This document shows positions 54,159 through 63,099 of a DNA stretch of 64,000 nucleotides, in pieces. The stretch comes from Phycisphaerae bacterium (GTDB lineage: Bacteria > Planctomycetota > Phycisphaerae > Phycisphaerales > SM1A02): assembly GCA_002862305.1 (NCBI GenBank), contig PKCS01000053.1:1-64000 (forward strand), given 5' to 3'. Below the pieces are notes generated by a model that did not search any database, was not told the DNA's origin, and worked only from the letters and a program-made list of their open reading frames with translations. The position numbers and the translations under genes were made by a program. Positions within the stretch are counted from its first letter, which is position 1; every line of letters begins with the position of its first letter.

Positions 54159-56033
54159 TCAGCCATCGGAACGACCCTCTCGTGCATTCTTCTGTCGCCG
54201 GGCGATCTGGCGGCGGGTGGCTTCATCGAGGATTCGCTTTCGGAGCCGGATCGCCTCCGGCGTGACCTCGACCAGCTCGTCGTCCGCGATGTACTCGAGG
54301 GCCGCCTCGAGGCTCAGCACCCTGGATGACTTGAGCACCACCGTGGCCTCCTTGGTGGACTCACGCATGTTCGAGAACGCCTTCGCCTTGACGATGTTGA
54401 CCTCGAGATCATGCTCGCGGGCGGTCTCCCCCACGACCTGGCCGGCGTAGATCGGGTCACCGGGTTCGACGAAGAGCACGCCTCGCTGGGAGAGGTTCAG
54501 CATGGCGAAGGTGGTGGCGGACCCGGAATCCGTCGCGACCATGACCCCGGTGCCGCGGGTGGGGTTGGCGTCCCGACGGGGCGCGAAGGCCTTGAAGGCA
54601 TGGGTCATCACCGCCTGGCCACCGGTGGCGGTCAGCATCTGGCTGCGCAGCCCGATCAGCCCCCGGGCGGGGATCTCGCAGTCGAGGTGCATCCGGTCGG
54701 CTCGCGGTTCCACCGCCAGCACCTCCCCGCCGCGGAGTCCGAGCAGTTCCATCGCCGAACCGAGCCCACCCTCGTCCACGTCGATGTAGAGCCGCTCCAC
54801 GGGTTCGCAGGTCACCCCGTCCACGACCTTCTCGATCACCTCCGGTCGACCGACGGTGAGTTCGTAGCCCTCTCGACGCATGTTCTCGATCAGGATGCCC
54901 AGGTGCAGGAGGCCCCGGCCCGAGACCCGGAACTCCTCGGAGCTCTCACCGGGTTCGACCCGAAGGGCCAGGTTGCTTCGCAGCTCCCGGTCCAGGCGGT
55001 CGGCGATCTGGCGGGAGGTGACGAACTTCCCGGAACGGCCCGAGTTGGGCGAATCGTTGATGCGGAAGAGCATGTGCAGGGTGGGCTCGTCGACCTCGAT
55101 CCGTTCAAGGGCCTCCGGTTCGCGGGCACAGGCGATGGTGTCGCCGATCTGGAACTCCCCGAGTCCTTCCAGCGCACAGAGGTCACCGGCGGAGACCACC
55201 TCGGCCTCGGCACGACCCAGGTCCTGGAACCGGAAGAGCCTCTGCACCCGGGCGGTTCGATTCCCATCCTCGTGGCAGACGGTCACCGCGTCCCCGCGCC
55301 GGACGGTGCCGGAGAACACCCGGCCGATCGCGATGCGCCCGGCATAGGAGGAGTAGTCCTGGCTGGCGACCAGCATCCTGAACCGAGCGTCGGGATCGCC
55401 CAGGGGCGGAGGCAGGTGCTCCACCACGCACGAGAGCAGCGGGGCCATCGTCCCCTCCCGGGCGTCGGAGTCCACCGCGGACCAGCCGGCCCGTCCCGAG
55501 GCGAAGACCACCGGGAAGTCCAGGCGCTCGTCGCTGGCGCCCAGGGCGACCAGGAGGTCGAAGACCTGGTCCACCACGCCGTCGGGCCTCGCGTTGGTGC
55601 GGTCGCACTTGTTGACCACCAGGATGAGGGGAAGGTCGAGCTCGAGGGCCTTGCCCAGCACGAAACGCGTCTGGGGCATGGGACCCTCGAAGGCGTCCAC
55701 GAGCAGCAGCACGCCGTCCGCCATGGTGAGCACCCGTTCCACCTCGCCCCCGAAGTCCGCGTGCCCGGGGGTGTCCAGCAGGTTGATGCGCATCGACCGA
55801 CCCGCGTGGGCGCCGGTGTCCGGGACCCAGGTGACGGCGCAGTTCTTCGAGGTGATGGTGATCCCGCGCTCCCGTTCGAGGGGGTCGGAATCCAGGACGC
55901 AATCCTCGCGCTCGCGGACCTCGACCGCCGCACCGCAGTGGGCGAGGAGGGAGTCGACCAGGGTGGTCTTCCCGTGGTCGACGTGGGCGATGATCGCGAC
56001 GTTCCGGATGTCTGGGTCTGCGATGCGTTCCAT
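54159..56033 (-). CDS. typA: Translational GTPase TypA/BipA
   Basis: The product is 624 residues. G domain motifs are IIAHVDHGKTTLVD, the ERERGITI switch I, DTPGHADFGGEV and NKCDR. TypA-specific C-terminal segments are present (RGLIGLRSQMLTATGG, LSQRGVLFVEPGD). It binds 70S ribosomes and helps large-subunit assembly and stress tolerance. The start at 56033 is the family N-terminus. TACCCT lies 10 bases upstream and no ribosome binding site is seen. Confidence 0.95.
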   Translation of the reverse strand: MERIADPDIRNVAIIAHVDHGKTTLVDSLLAHCGAAVEVREREDCVLDSDPLERERGITITSKNCAVTWVPDTGAHAGRSMRINLLDTPGHADFGGEVERVLTMADGVLLLVDAFEGPMPQTRFVLGKALELDLPLILVVNKCDRTNARPDGVVDQVFDLLVALGASDERLDFPVVFASGRAGWSAVDSDAREGTMAPLLSCVVEHLPPPLGDPDARFRMLVASQDYSSYAGRIAIGRVFSGTVRRGDAVTVCHEDGNRTARVQRLFRFQDLGRAEAEVVSAGDLCALEGLGEFQIGDTIACAREPEALERIEVDEPTLHMLFRINDSPNSGRSGKFVTSRQIADRLDRELRSNLALRVEPGESSEEFRVSGRGLLHLGILIENMRREGYELTVGRPEVIEKVVDGVTCEPVERLYIDVDEGGLGSAMELLGLRGGEVLAVEPRADRMHLDCEIPARGLIGLRSQMLTATGGQAVMTHAFKAFAPRRDANPTRGTGVMVATDSGSATTFAMLNLSQRGVLFVEPGDPIYAGQVVGETAREHDLEVNIVKAKAFSNMRESTKEATVVLKSSRVLSLEAALEYIADDELVEVTPEAIRLRKRILDEATRRQIARRQKNAREGRSDG

Positions 56034-56082
56034 GCGGTGACACAGGGTATCGCCGCGTCCGGTGGCACGCTCGCGGCCCGGT

Positions 56083-57180
56083 TCAATCGGGCGCGTCGGA
56101 GGACTCCGGGGAAACGACCACGAAGCGGACCAGGACCGCACGGTGGTCCGAGGGCCACGGGTCGTACCCGAGGTCCGTACCAGCCCCCCCGGTGTCCCCG
56201 AGCACCTGGGCGGAGATCGGGCGGAGGTTCCCGGAGGCGTAGACCCGGTCGATGCGGTCGAGCACCGCGCTCCGGGGATCCGATCCGGCGGCCCCGTCCT
56301 CCCGGGCTCGGTAGGGGCGACGACTGGTGGTGGCCAGGGCGTATGCCGGGGTCCAGGTGTGCCCGGGATCCGCCACCGGATCCGGCCTCAGGAGCCGGAA
56401 GGCATCCCGCAGCGGGGGCAGGGGCTCGTCGGAGCCCAGTGCGAGCTCCTCGCCGAACGAATCCGGGTCCGAGAGGAGCCGGGATCCCTTCCACGGGACC
56501 ACCGCCTTGAGCGGGCGACCCGTGGGGTTGCCCACCCAGCGGTCCGCCCCCCGCTCCAGGTACCCGGGAGTCCAGTCGAGGTGGGAGGGTTCGTTGAAGT
56601 CCCCCCCCACCACCACCGGAACGCCGCGGTCCAGGGCGGGGTGGACGGCGCGGTAGGTGCGGGCGTAGACCTCGCCCTTGTCGCTGGCCGCGAGGAGCTC
56701 GCGGGCGTCCAGCGGACGGGATTCGATGAGGCGGTCCTGGCACTCGTAGGGACCGTAGGGGTACGGCTCCCAGTGCACGTTGTGGACCACCACCGGGCCG
56801 AAGGGCAGCTCGACCTCCGCGGTGTTCGGCCCGAGGGACTTGAGCGGATGGCGGGCGAGGGTGGTCTGCCCGCGATCCCCGTCCCCCTTCATCCGCCAGC
56901 GGGGATCGAGCTCCGCGAGGAGTGCGTGGACCGCCCCACCACCACCGGCTTCCTGCAGGAGCACGACGTCGGGGGCATGCTCGTGGATGATCTCGACGAT
57001 CCTCGGCCGCCGGGAGTCCCGGTACAGCGGGCTGGCGGCATCGGGGCCAGGCGGGTTCCCGTCGGTGAGGATGTTGAAGGCCAGCACCGTGAACTCGTTG
57101 ACGGGTGCCGGACCGGGGGCCCGGTCGGGCACGGCCTGGTGCAGGAGGACCAGAACGGGCAGCAGGAAGGTGCAGGACAT
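56083..57180 (-). CDS. Secreted endonuclease/exonuclease/phosphatase-family hydrolase
   Basis: The product is 365 residues with a short signal peptide (1-18). The EEP fold is shown by LAFNILTDG at the N-terminus, VLLQEAG (metal-binding Glu), VHNVHWEP, VVGGDFNEPSHLD and the final PSDHRAVLVRF. Substrates could be phosphodiesters of nucleic acid, lipid or inositol phosphates. GGAG precedes the ATG. It follows the SpoIIE phosphatase gene by 22 bases. Confidence 0.85.
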   Translation of the reverse strand: MSCTFLLPVLVLLHQAVPDRAPGPAPVNEFTVLAFNILTDGNPPGPDAASPLYRDSRRPRIVEIIHEHAPDVVLLQEAGGGGAVHALLAELDPRWRMKGDGDRGQTTLARHPLKSLGPNTAEVELPFGPVVVHNVHWEPYPYGPYECQDRLIESRPLDARELLAASDKGEVYARTYRAVHPALDRGVPVVVGGDFNEPSHLDWTPGYLERGADRWVGNPTGRPLKAVVPWKGSRLLSDPDSFGEELALGSDEPLPPLRDAFRLLRPDPVADPGHTWTPAYALATTSRRPYRAREDGAAGSDPRSAVLDRIDRVYASGNLRPISAQVLGDTGGAGTDLGYDPWPSDHRAVLVRFVVVSPESSDAPD

Positions 57181-57202
57181 GACTTGGCTCCCGGTCGGGT
57201 GG

Positions 57203-59218
57203 TCAGCGTCGCTTGAGCACGATGAGGGTGACGTCGTCCAGGGGACGGGAGCTGCCCCGGAACTCGTCGAGCTCGCGGATGATCGCATCGGCGATCGACT
57301 GGGCGGACTCCGAGGCGTGGCGACGGAGGAGGTCGCGCAGGCGGTCCTTGCCGTAGAGCTCCTTCTCGGGGGAGGCGGTCTCCCAGACCCCGTCGGTGGC
57401 GACGACCAGGAGCGAGCCGGGGCCACCGAACTCGCCGGCATACTCCTCGTACTCGTGGTCCTGGACGATGCCCAGGGGCACGCCCCCGCCGTCGGGTTCG
57501 CGGAACCGGTCGCGCTGCGGGTCGTAGAGGATCGGCGGATCGTGCCCCGCGCTCCCCCACCGGAAGCTGGAACCGTCGGGACTGATGCGCAGCATGAGCA
57601 GCGTCATGAACCGTCCGCTGGGCACGTCCTGCACGAGGACCTGGTTCACGTCGGTGAGCACCGTGCCGATGTCGCCCACCGAGTGGAGCCGGGTGCGCAG
57701 GGCGGAGCGCGCGGTGGCCATGATCAGCGCAGCCCCGATCCCGTGACCGGTCACGTCCCCGATCGCGACCAGGGTCGAGCCGTCGCACTCGGAGGAGATC
57801 GATTCGATCTGGGTCGGGAAGTCGAAGTAGTCGCCGCCGGTCTCGTCGGAGTAGATGCTGGTGGCGGCGACGTCGACGTGCTCGAGTTCGGGAGTCTCCC
57901 CCGGGAGCAGGTGCTGCTGGACCTCCATGGCGACCGCGAGCGCGGAACGCATCGCCAGCCGTTCACGCAGGGCCCGGGTGAGTTCCTCAAGGTCGTCCGA
58001 GAGCTCGAGGAACTCCCGACCGCCACGGGCCTCGAAGGTCGCCTCGAGATCCCCGTCGATGATGCGGCTCGCGGTGTGCCGGAGGGCGACGATGGGATTG
58101 ACGATCGAACGAGCCAGGAGGAACCCCGCGATGCCCGCGAACACCAGGACCGCGATGCCGGAGTACACCAGTCGGTCCTGCACCACCCGGACCCCGGCGA
58201 GCAGGTCGGATTCGGGGATGATGGTGACCAGCGTCCAGTCCGGTCCCCAGGCGACATCGACGTCCTCGGAACTCACCTTGTAGGACCCGCCCTCCGGGGT
58301 GGCGAAGGAGGCGTGGCGGAATCCGCGGGGATCCACGTAGGTGCGTTCGGGGTCCGCCAGCACCTTCGCGGCCCCGGCGACGAGGGGATCCGGGGCGTTC
58401 CCCGCGAGCAGGATCTTCTCGCCCTGGGTGGTGGGCACCTCCGGGGAACCCGTCGCCACCAGGTGGCCCGAGGCGTTCATGATGAAGACCTGGCCATTGG
58501 GGCTGATCTGGATGTCGGAAAGCTGTTCCGAGAGCGCCTGCACCGTGAACCCCACGTCGACCACCGCGGAACGAGCGTCCGCGTCGGTGTCCAGGACCAG
58601 GACCGAGCGCCCGCACCCGACGACGGGGAGCACCTCCGAGCCGGCCCAGACGTACAGCGGCGACCAGCCGCGGCCGTCGGTGCCGCCGGAGGCCGCGAGG
58701 TACCACGGGCGATCCTCGGGGCGATAGGGGAAGGAGCCGATCGGGTCGTCGGGATCGAAGCGACCCTGGGCATCCAGGATCCACTCCCTGCAGTCCTCGC
58801 CGGAAGCGTTCCGGAACATCGCGAGCTTGGTGCGGCCGTCCGCGATCCGTTCGACCCAGATGGTGTCGCGTCGCTCGTTGCAGACCAGGATCGCGCTCAC
58901 CCCGGCGAAGGACCGCAGTTGGATCATCAGGGTCGGGACCAGCTGCTGCATCTGCGCGAAGGTCCCGACCTCGAACTGGCCGGTGCTGATGAGGGCCGCG
59001 TTCATCTCGCTCAGTCGGCGGGGACCGGAGAGCGTGCCCAGGACCGCCTGTCGCATCCGCTCCGTGGCCTGGTCGGTGATCCGGTCCAGGAGGTCCGCGC
59101 TGGTGCGCTTGGTGCCCCCCACCGCAAGGGTCCCGAGGAGGAACGCGACCCCGAGCACCAGGGCGAGCAGCCAGGCCGGGTAGGTGACGGAGACTGAGAG
59201 GCGGCGGCGTGGCGGCAT
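57203..59218 (-). CDS. Sensor-type SpoIIE/PP2C phosphatase with Cache and HAMP domains
   Basis: The product is 671 residues. A membrane helix (~11-35), a periplasmic dCache-like sensor (~40-330), a second helix (~342-364), a HAMP linker (~365-420) and a PP2C-type phosphatase domain (~440-671) follow in order. Phosphatase motifs are GGDYFDF, VAIGDVTGHGIGAALIM, SAGHDPP, VVATDGVWE and PLDDVTLIV. It resembles regulators that dephosphorylate anti-anti-sigma factors in partner-switching pathways. The signal is unknown. AAGGAAGG precedes the ATG. TACCAT about 65 bases upstream may be its -10 element. No STAS or anti-sigma partner gene is nearby. Confidence 0.9.
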   Translation of the reverse strand: MPPRRRLSVSVTYPAWLLALVLGVAFLLGTLAVGGTKRTSADLLDRITDQATERMRQAVLGTLSGPRRLSEMNAALISTGQFEVGTFAQMQQLVPTLMIQLRSFAGVSAILVCNERRDTIWVERIADGRTKLAMFRNASGEDCREWILDAQGRFDPDDPIGSFPYRPEDRPWYLAASGGTDGRGWSPLYVWAGSEVLPVVGCGRSVLVLDTDADARSAVVDVGFTVQALSEQLSDIQISPNGQVFIMNASGHLVATGSPEVPTTQGEKILLAGNAPDPLVAGAAKVLADPERTYVDPRGFRHASFATPEGGSYKVSSEDVDVAWGPDWTLVTIIPESDLLAGVRVVQDRLVYSGIAVLVFAGIAGFLLARSIVNPIVALRHTASRIIDGDLEATFEARGGREFLELSDDLEELTRALRERLAMRSALAVAMEVQQHLLPGETPELEHVDVAATSIYSDETGGDYFDFPTQIESISSECDGSTLVAIGDVTGHGIGAALIMATARSALRTRLHSVGDIGTVLTDVNQVLVQDVPSGRFMTLLMLRISPDGSSFRWGSAGHDPPILYDPQRDRFREPDGGGVPLGIVQDHEYEEYAGEFGGPGSLLVVATDGVWETASPEKELYGKDRLRDLLRRHASESAQSIADAIIRELDEFRGSSRPLDDVTLIVLKRR

Positions 59219-59321
59219 GGACCTTCCTTCGGCGGCGGATCGGGCCGGGAGGCACGGCAGGCAGCATCGACCCGGGTGACTTCGATGGTAGCAGCTCGTC
59301 GGCGGCGACATGCGGAACGAA

Positions 59322-59348
59322 CAGCCCCGCCCACGAGGGGCGGGGCTG
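59322..59348 (-). terminator. Intrinsic terminator after the subtilase gene
   Basis: CAGCCCCGCCC (59322-59332) and GGGCGGGGCTG (59338-59348) form a perfect 11-bp stem with a 5-base loop. Leftward it is followed by TTCGTTCC. Confidence 0.55.
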
Positions 59349-59380
59349 GGTCATGCATTCGCGGGAACCGGTGCGCCGGG

Positions 59381-61744
59381 TCAGGGGTTCCAGTCGGCGA
59401 GCACCTGGGCGAGGTCCTGTCCGTTGACGACTCCGTCGCAGTTCGCGTCGCCCGAACAGCCGGGCCCGGTGCAGTTCCAGTTGCCGAGGATCAGGGCGAG
59501 GTCGACCCCACCGATGAACCCGTCGTTGTCCAGGTCGCCGCTGGTGGTGCACGCGGGCTCCTCGACGCAGCTGAAGCTGCCGAGCGAGAACCCGTCGATC
59601 GCGGCCTCGACCACGGAACCGGGATCGGCGTCCGAGGCGGTGAACCGGATCCGGAAGCCGCTGGACACCTGCACGAAGTCACCGATGGTGAAGGTCTCGC
59701 TCACCCAGCCGGTCTGGGCGCTGTTCCCGTTGGCGACCGCGGCGTACTGCACCCAGGAATCACCCGAGTCACCGCTGACCTCGATCACGAACAGGTCGTC
59801 GTACTGGTCGTTGTTCGCGCTGGTGTTGTCGTACCACCAGGCGAAGGTGACCGGATCCGCGTCCACCGCATCCGCGTAGATCGCGGAGGTGAGGGTGGTG
59901 GACCCGTTGTCGATGTCGTTCGCGCAGGCACTGTTCGAGACGCCGTTCCCGGTCACCCAGCACAGCCCGCTGCCGTCGAAGTCCTGCGACGGGGCACTGC
60001 AGTCGTCGACCGAGATGCTGTCCGCGGAGGGAACCGCGCGCACCCAGCCACCCACGTCCGCGGACGTGGTGGCCGTCCAGCCGGCGGAGGTGTTGAAGTC
60101 CAGCTCGACCTCCGGCGGAGTGCCGACCAGGACCCCGAAGGGCTGGAAGGCCCCGTTGGCGGGCAGGGTCTGCTGCCCGGCCTGGGCGCCGGTGTACCGA
60201 AGGTAGAACTGCGGGGTGTCGCTGCAGCTGGCACTGGGGAGGCTGCCCTCCCAGACGTTGCCGAAGGTGTTCTGGATGGGCGCGGGGCGCCACGGCTCGC
60301 TGGTGGTCTGCCGGGTGAACAGCTCGACCGAGGTGAGGGCGTCCTCGCGGGGATCGACGACGAACTGGACCGTGGTGGAGACGCCGGGCTCGACCGAGGA
60401 GGGAAGGTCGGTCACCAGCGAGCCGACCGGACCCTGGAAGAGGTCGTTGAGGGTCGCCGCGGCGTCGATGACGCCGCCGGTGACGATCAGGCCGTTGAGG
60501 GAGTTCACGGGCCGGGCGTTGTCGAGGATCTTCGCCACGACCTCCTCGGGAGAGGGGTTCCCCATCTCCCGATAGACCAGCGCGGCGAGTCCGGCCACGT
60601 GGGGGGAGGCCATCGAGGTGCCGCTCTGCGAGGTGTAGCCTCCGTTGGTGTAGGTGCTGTTGATGTTCACGCCGGGGGCGGCGACGTCCACCGAGGGGAT
60701 CCCGTACTGCGAGAAGCCCGCGAGGTTGTCGTTGCAGTCGACCGCGGCCACCGAGATGATGTTCGGGAGCGAGTAGCCGGCGGGGTAGGAGGCGCCGTTG
60801 GAGCCGTTGTTGCCCGCAGCGGCCACGAAGACATGCTGGTACTGCTGGCCGGCGGCCTGGATCACGTCGAAGGCGGACTGGGAGGCACCACCGCCCCCGT
60901 AGCTGTTGTTCGAGACCTTGGCGCCGTTCTGGCAGGCGTAGTTGATCGCGTTCAGGATCGCCTGGGAGTCGAGGAAGACGTCACCGACCCGCAGGGGCAT
61001 GAGCTTGCAGACCCAGGCGACCCCGACGACCCCGACGCCGTTGTCGCCCACCGCACCGATGGTGCCGCAGACGTGCGTCCCGTGGCCGATGGTGTCGGAG
61101 GGGAATCGATCGTTGTCGTAGAAATCCCAGCCCGAGATGTCGTCGATGAGGCCGTTGAAGTCGTCATCGAGGCCGTTGGAGGCTTCACCGGGCTTCACGT
61201 AGAGGTTGTCGACGAGGTCGGGGTGGCTGAGGTCCATGCCGCTGTCGATGACCGCGACCACGATGTCCTCGTTGCCGACCGTGACGTCCCAGGCGTCGGG
61301 CATGCCGATCGACTGCATGCCGCAGAGGTTCCCGATGCCTTCCGCGGGCAGGGTGGTGTAGGAATCGAGGAGGTAGACGGGTTCGGCGTACCGCAGGACG
61401 TCGGTCCGGTACTTCACCAGCTCGAGGGCCTCGGCCACGGGGACCGAGAGCTCGATGCAGTGGAGCCCCTCGACGAGATCGAAGGTCTGGAGGGATCGGC
61501 CGACCAGGCCGAAGATCTCCTGCTGCTGGGCGGGGGAGGCCGTCGGCGTGAATCGGATGAAGATCCGGTCCTTCGCGTGCGGGTGGTCGAGGGCGTTGGT
61601 CGTGGGGTGGGTGGTCGGGATCTGCGTCTCGACGTCGACGTCAGCGACGGGGCGGGTGCCCAGGTCCTGGGCGGCTAGCGCTCCGAAGGAGGCGAAGGTG
61701 AGCCCGAGCAGTCCGGTCGTGGCAGCAGTCAGGTGGTAGGGCAT
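59381..61744 (-). CDS. Secreted subtilase (S8) with MAM-like module and dockerin
   Basis: The product is 787 residues. A signal peptide (1-25) and an I9-like propeptide (~55-130) precede the catalytic domain (~145-430) with the triad Asp167 (AVIDSGMD), His221 (GHGTHV) and Ser377 (SGTSMASPH), and oxyanion Asn (AAAGNNG). A beta linker, a MAM-like module (~550-735; WWYDNTSANN) nearly identical to that of the M43 protease, and a dockerin pair follow. It is an extracellular serine protease. AGGAAT precedes the ATG. A candidate promoter with a 19-base spacer lies at 61854-61884. Confidence 0.93.
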   Translation of the reverse strand: MPYHLTAATTGLLGLTFASFGALAAQDLGTRPVADVDVETQIPTTHPTTNALDHPHAKDRIFIRFTPTASPAQQQEIFGLVGRSLQTFDLVEGLHCIELSVPVAEALELVKYRTDVLRYAEPVYLLDSYTTLPAEGIGNLCGMQSIGMPDAWDVTVGNEDIVVAVIDSGMDLSHPDLVDNLYVKPGEASNGLDDDFNGLIDDISGWDFYDNDRFPSDTIGHGTHVCGTIGAVGDNGVGVVGVAWVCKLMPLRVGDVFLDSQAILNAINYACQNGAKVSNNSYGGGGASQSAFDVIQAAGQQYQHVFVAAAGNNGSNGASYPAGYSLPNIISVAAVDCNDNLAGFSQYGIPSVDVAAPGVNINSTYTNGGYTSQSGTSMASPHVAGLAALVYREMGNPSPEEVVAKILDNARPVNSLNGLIVTGGVIDAAATLNDLFQGPVGSLVTDLPSSVEPGVSTTVQFVVDPREDALTSVELFTRQTTSEPWRPAPIQNTFGNVWEGSLPSASCSDTPQFYLRYTGAQAGQQTLPANGAFQPFGVLVGTPPEVELDFNTSAGWTATTSADVGGWVRAVPSADSISVDDCSAPSQDFDGSGLCWVTGNGVSNSACANDIDNGSTTLTSAIYADAVDADPVTFAWWYDNTSANNDQYDDLFVIEVSGDSGDSWVQYAAVANGNSAQTGWVSETFTIGDFVQVSSGFRIRFTASDADPGSVVEAAIDGFSLGSFSCVEEPACTTSGDLDNDGFIGGVDLALILGNWNCTGPGCSGDANCDGVVNGQDLAQVLADWNP

Positions 61745-61853
61745 AAGAGATTCCTGTCAGGAGGGTGAGTGTTCATTTCGAGTCTATCAGTGATCCGTCC
61801 GAATCCATGGAACGGAACCAGCAAGAGGTGGGGGAAACCCGTAGGTGCCTTCT

Positions 61854-61884
61854 AATATAAACGTTCGTTGATTCAATGGTCCAA
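61854..61884 (-). promoter_or_regulatory. Candidate promoter of the subtilase gene with a regulator motif in the spacer
   Basis: Read leftward, TTGGAC (61879-61884) and TATATT (61854-61859) are separated by 19 bases, the spacing typical of MerR-controlled promoters. The spacer holds GAACGTTT (61859-61866 read leftward), the same motif found near the MerR-like regulator gene. The regulator gene ends 20 bases further upstream, with a T8 tract (61883-61890) that may help end its transcript. Confidence 0.4.
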
Positions 61885-61902
61885 AAAAAAGGCCCTTTTT
61901 CG

Positions 61903-62829
61903 TCATTTGGCCCGGAGACGTTGGACACCGGCGGATTCCAGGATCGCGTGCATGCTCTGGAAGGAGGGATGGATGGTGAAGTATTCGCAGACCGAACCGT
62001 CCAGTTCCATGGTCTTGCAGGATCGGCCGCCGAGCATGAAGTGGACCTTGCCGCGGATGCAGTCCTCGATGAGATCGATGATCGCCTGACGCTCCTCCTG
62101 GGAGTTGACGGGCTCGCTGATCGAAAGCCACACGAAGTCGACGTTGCCTTCCCGGCCGTCGGTGGGCAGTGCCTCGCAACGAAGGGCTCGCGCGGGGGTG
62201 TTGGCGCCCAGGTTGATGGCACGGCCGCCGCACTCCTCCACGACGCCGGCGGCCAACAGGGTCGGCAGCAGGTAGGCATTCCCGGCGGAACCGCCACCGA
62301 CCGCCTTGAATTCAGGTTCGTCGAAGGACGACATCACCCGCATCTGTTCGATCGACTGCAGGCAGACCTGCGTGGCCCGGTGCTCCTTGACGATTTCCGC
62401 GGGGCCGTGGGGACCGTGGCCCAGTTCCTCCATGGCGGGACGGATGATCAGGTCACCGAGTTCGGCGATCGACTCCCCGGACAGGAACCGGTGCAGGAGC
62501 AGGGCTTCCGCACGATCGCCCTCACCGGCCTCCAGGTAGTCCACGAAGGACTTGTAGAGTGAATCCTCCGTCGGACTCGTGGCGCGTTCGGCGAACGCGG
62601 CGGTCACGGGGCCGGACAGGCCCAGCTTCTCCGGAGCGCTCACCACCAGCTGGCGATCGCGGATGAAGCGAACCGCCTCCTTGACGCGGATCCGTCGGTG
62701 CCCGCCCGCCGTCCTGGTGGACTCGAGGAGGCCTCGATCCACCCAGCGCTTGAGGGAGGACTCGCTCATTCCGATGGCCACGGCGAGATCCCGTGGCGAC
62801 AAGGTTTTGGACCCATCTGTGACCGGCAT
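61903..62829 (-). CDS. MerR-family regulator with CarH/LitR-like B12-binding-type domain
   Basis: The product is 308 residues. An N-terminal MerR/excisionase-like winged helix (residues ~10-60; the TAGGHRRI wing is at 40-47) is followed by a helical cap (~85-165) and a Rossmann-like cobalamin-binding-type domain (~172-305), the order of CarH/LitR photoreceptors. The cap keeps Glu149-His150 of the W-x9-EH motif but has Gly at the Trp position. The expected axial histidine of the B12 domain appears to be Tyr186 (SAGNAYLL). It may thus bind another ligand or none. TAGGAT lies 6 bases before the ATG with no ribosome binding site. It is divergent from the photolyase gene. Confidence 0.85.
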   Translation of the reverse strand: MPVTDGSKTLSPRDLAVAIGMSESSLKRWVDRGLLESTRTAGGHRRIRVKEAVRFIRDRQLVVSAPEKLGLSGPVTAAFAERATSPTEDSLYKSFVDYLEAGEGDRAEALLLHRFLSGESIAELGDLIIRPAMEELGHGPHGPAEIVKEHRATQVCLQSIEQMRVMSSFDEPEFKAVGGGSAGNAYLLPTLLAAGVVEECGGRAINLGANTPARALRCEALPTDGREGNVDFVWLSISEPVNSQEERQAIIDLIEDCIRGKVHFMLGGRSCKTMELDGSVCEYFTIHPSFQSMHAILESAGVQRLRAK

Positions 62830-62861
62830 GATCTCATCCTACCCCCCCCACTGGCCAAAAG

Positions 62862-62967
62862 GAACGTTTTGCACGAATTGACTGATTTTTTCTTCTGATA
62901 AGCTTGACAGGGTGGCCGTGAACACTAATCTGGTGACCGATATGAACGTTTTAGAACGATTTCGTTC
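62862..62967. promoter_or_regulatory. Operator-like repeats between the regulator and photolyase genes
   Basis: GAACGTTTT occurs at 62862-62870, and GAACGTTTTA at 62944-62953 is followed 10 bases later by GAACGATTTC (62954-62963). GAACGA and TCGTTC (62954-62967) form a perfect inverted repeat with a 2-base gap, nested in TGAACG/CGTTCA (62943-62968). The left copy lies just upstream of the regulator's own promoter. The right cluster lies just after the photolyase -10 element. Confidence 0.5.
62904..62931 (+). promoter_or_regulatory. Sigma-70-type promoter for the photolyase side
   Basis: TTGACA (62904-62909) and TAATCT (62926-62931) are separated by 16 bases, the closest match to consensus in this window. 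Transcription should start near 62938, inside the operator cluster. Confidence 0.6.
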
Positions 62968-63034
62968 ATTCACCGACACGGGGCCCGTTGGATCGTACCG
63001 CAGTCAATCCCCATTGATCCTTCGGGTAGCAGAA

Positions 63035-63067
63035 CAGGGGAGCGCTCACGCGCTCCCCTGTTTCTTC
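63035..63067 (+). terminator. Intrinsic terminator in the photolyase leader
   Basis: CAGGGGAGCGC (63035-63045) and GCGCTCCCCTG (63050-63060) form a perfect 11-bp stem with a TCAC loop, followed by TTTCTTC. It lies downstream of the promoter at 62904-62931 and 33 bases before the photolyase ATG. It may act as an attenuator or end a short RNA of about 130 bases. A frame of 53 codons (62942-63103) crosses it and overlaps the photolyase start, but its codon use is unlike genes here. Confidence 0.75.
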
Positions 63068-63099
63068 ATTGGGGAGGTGGACCAGCCAGGGGGCCTCGA

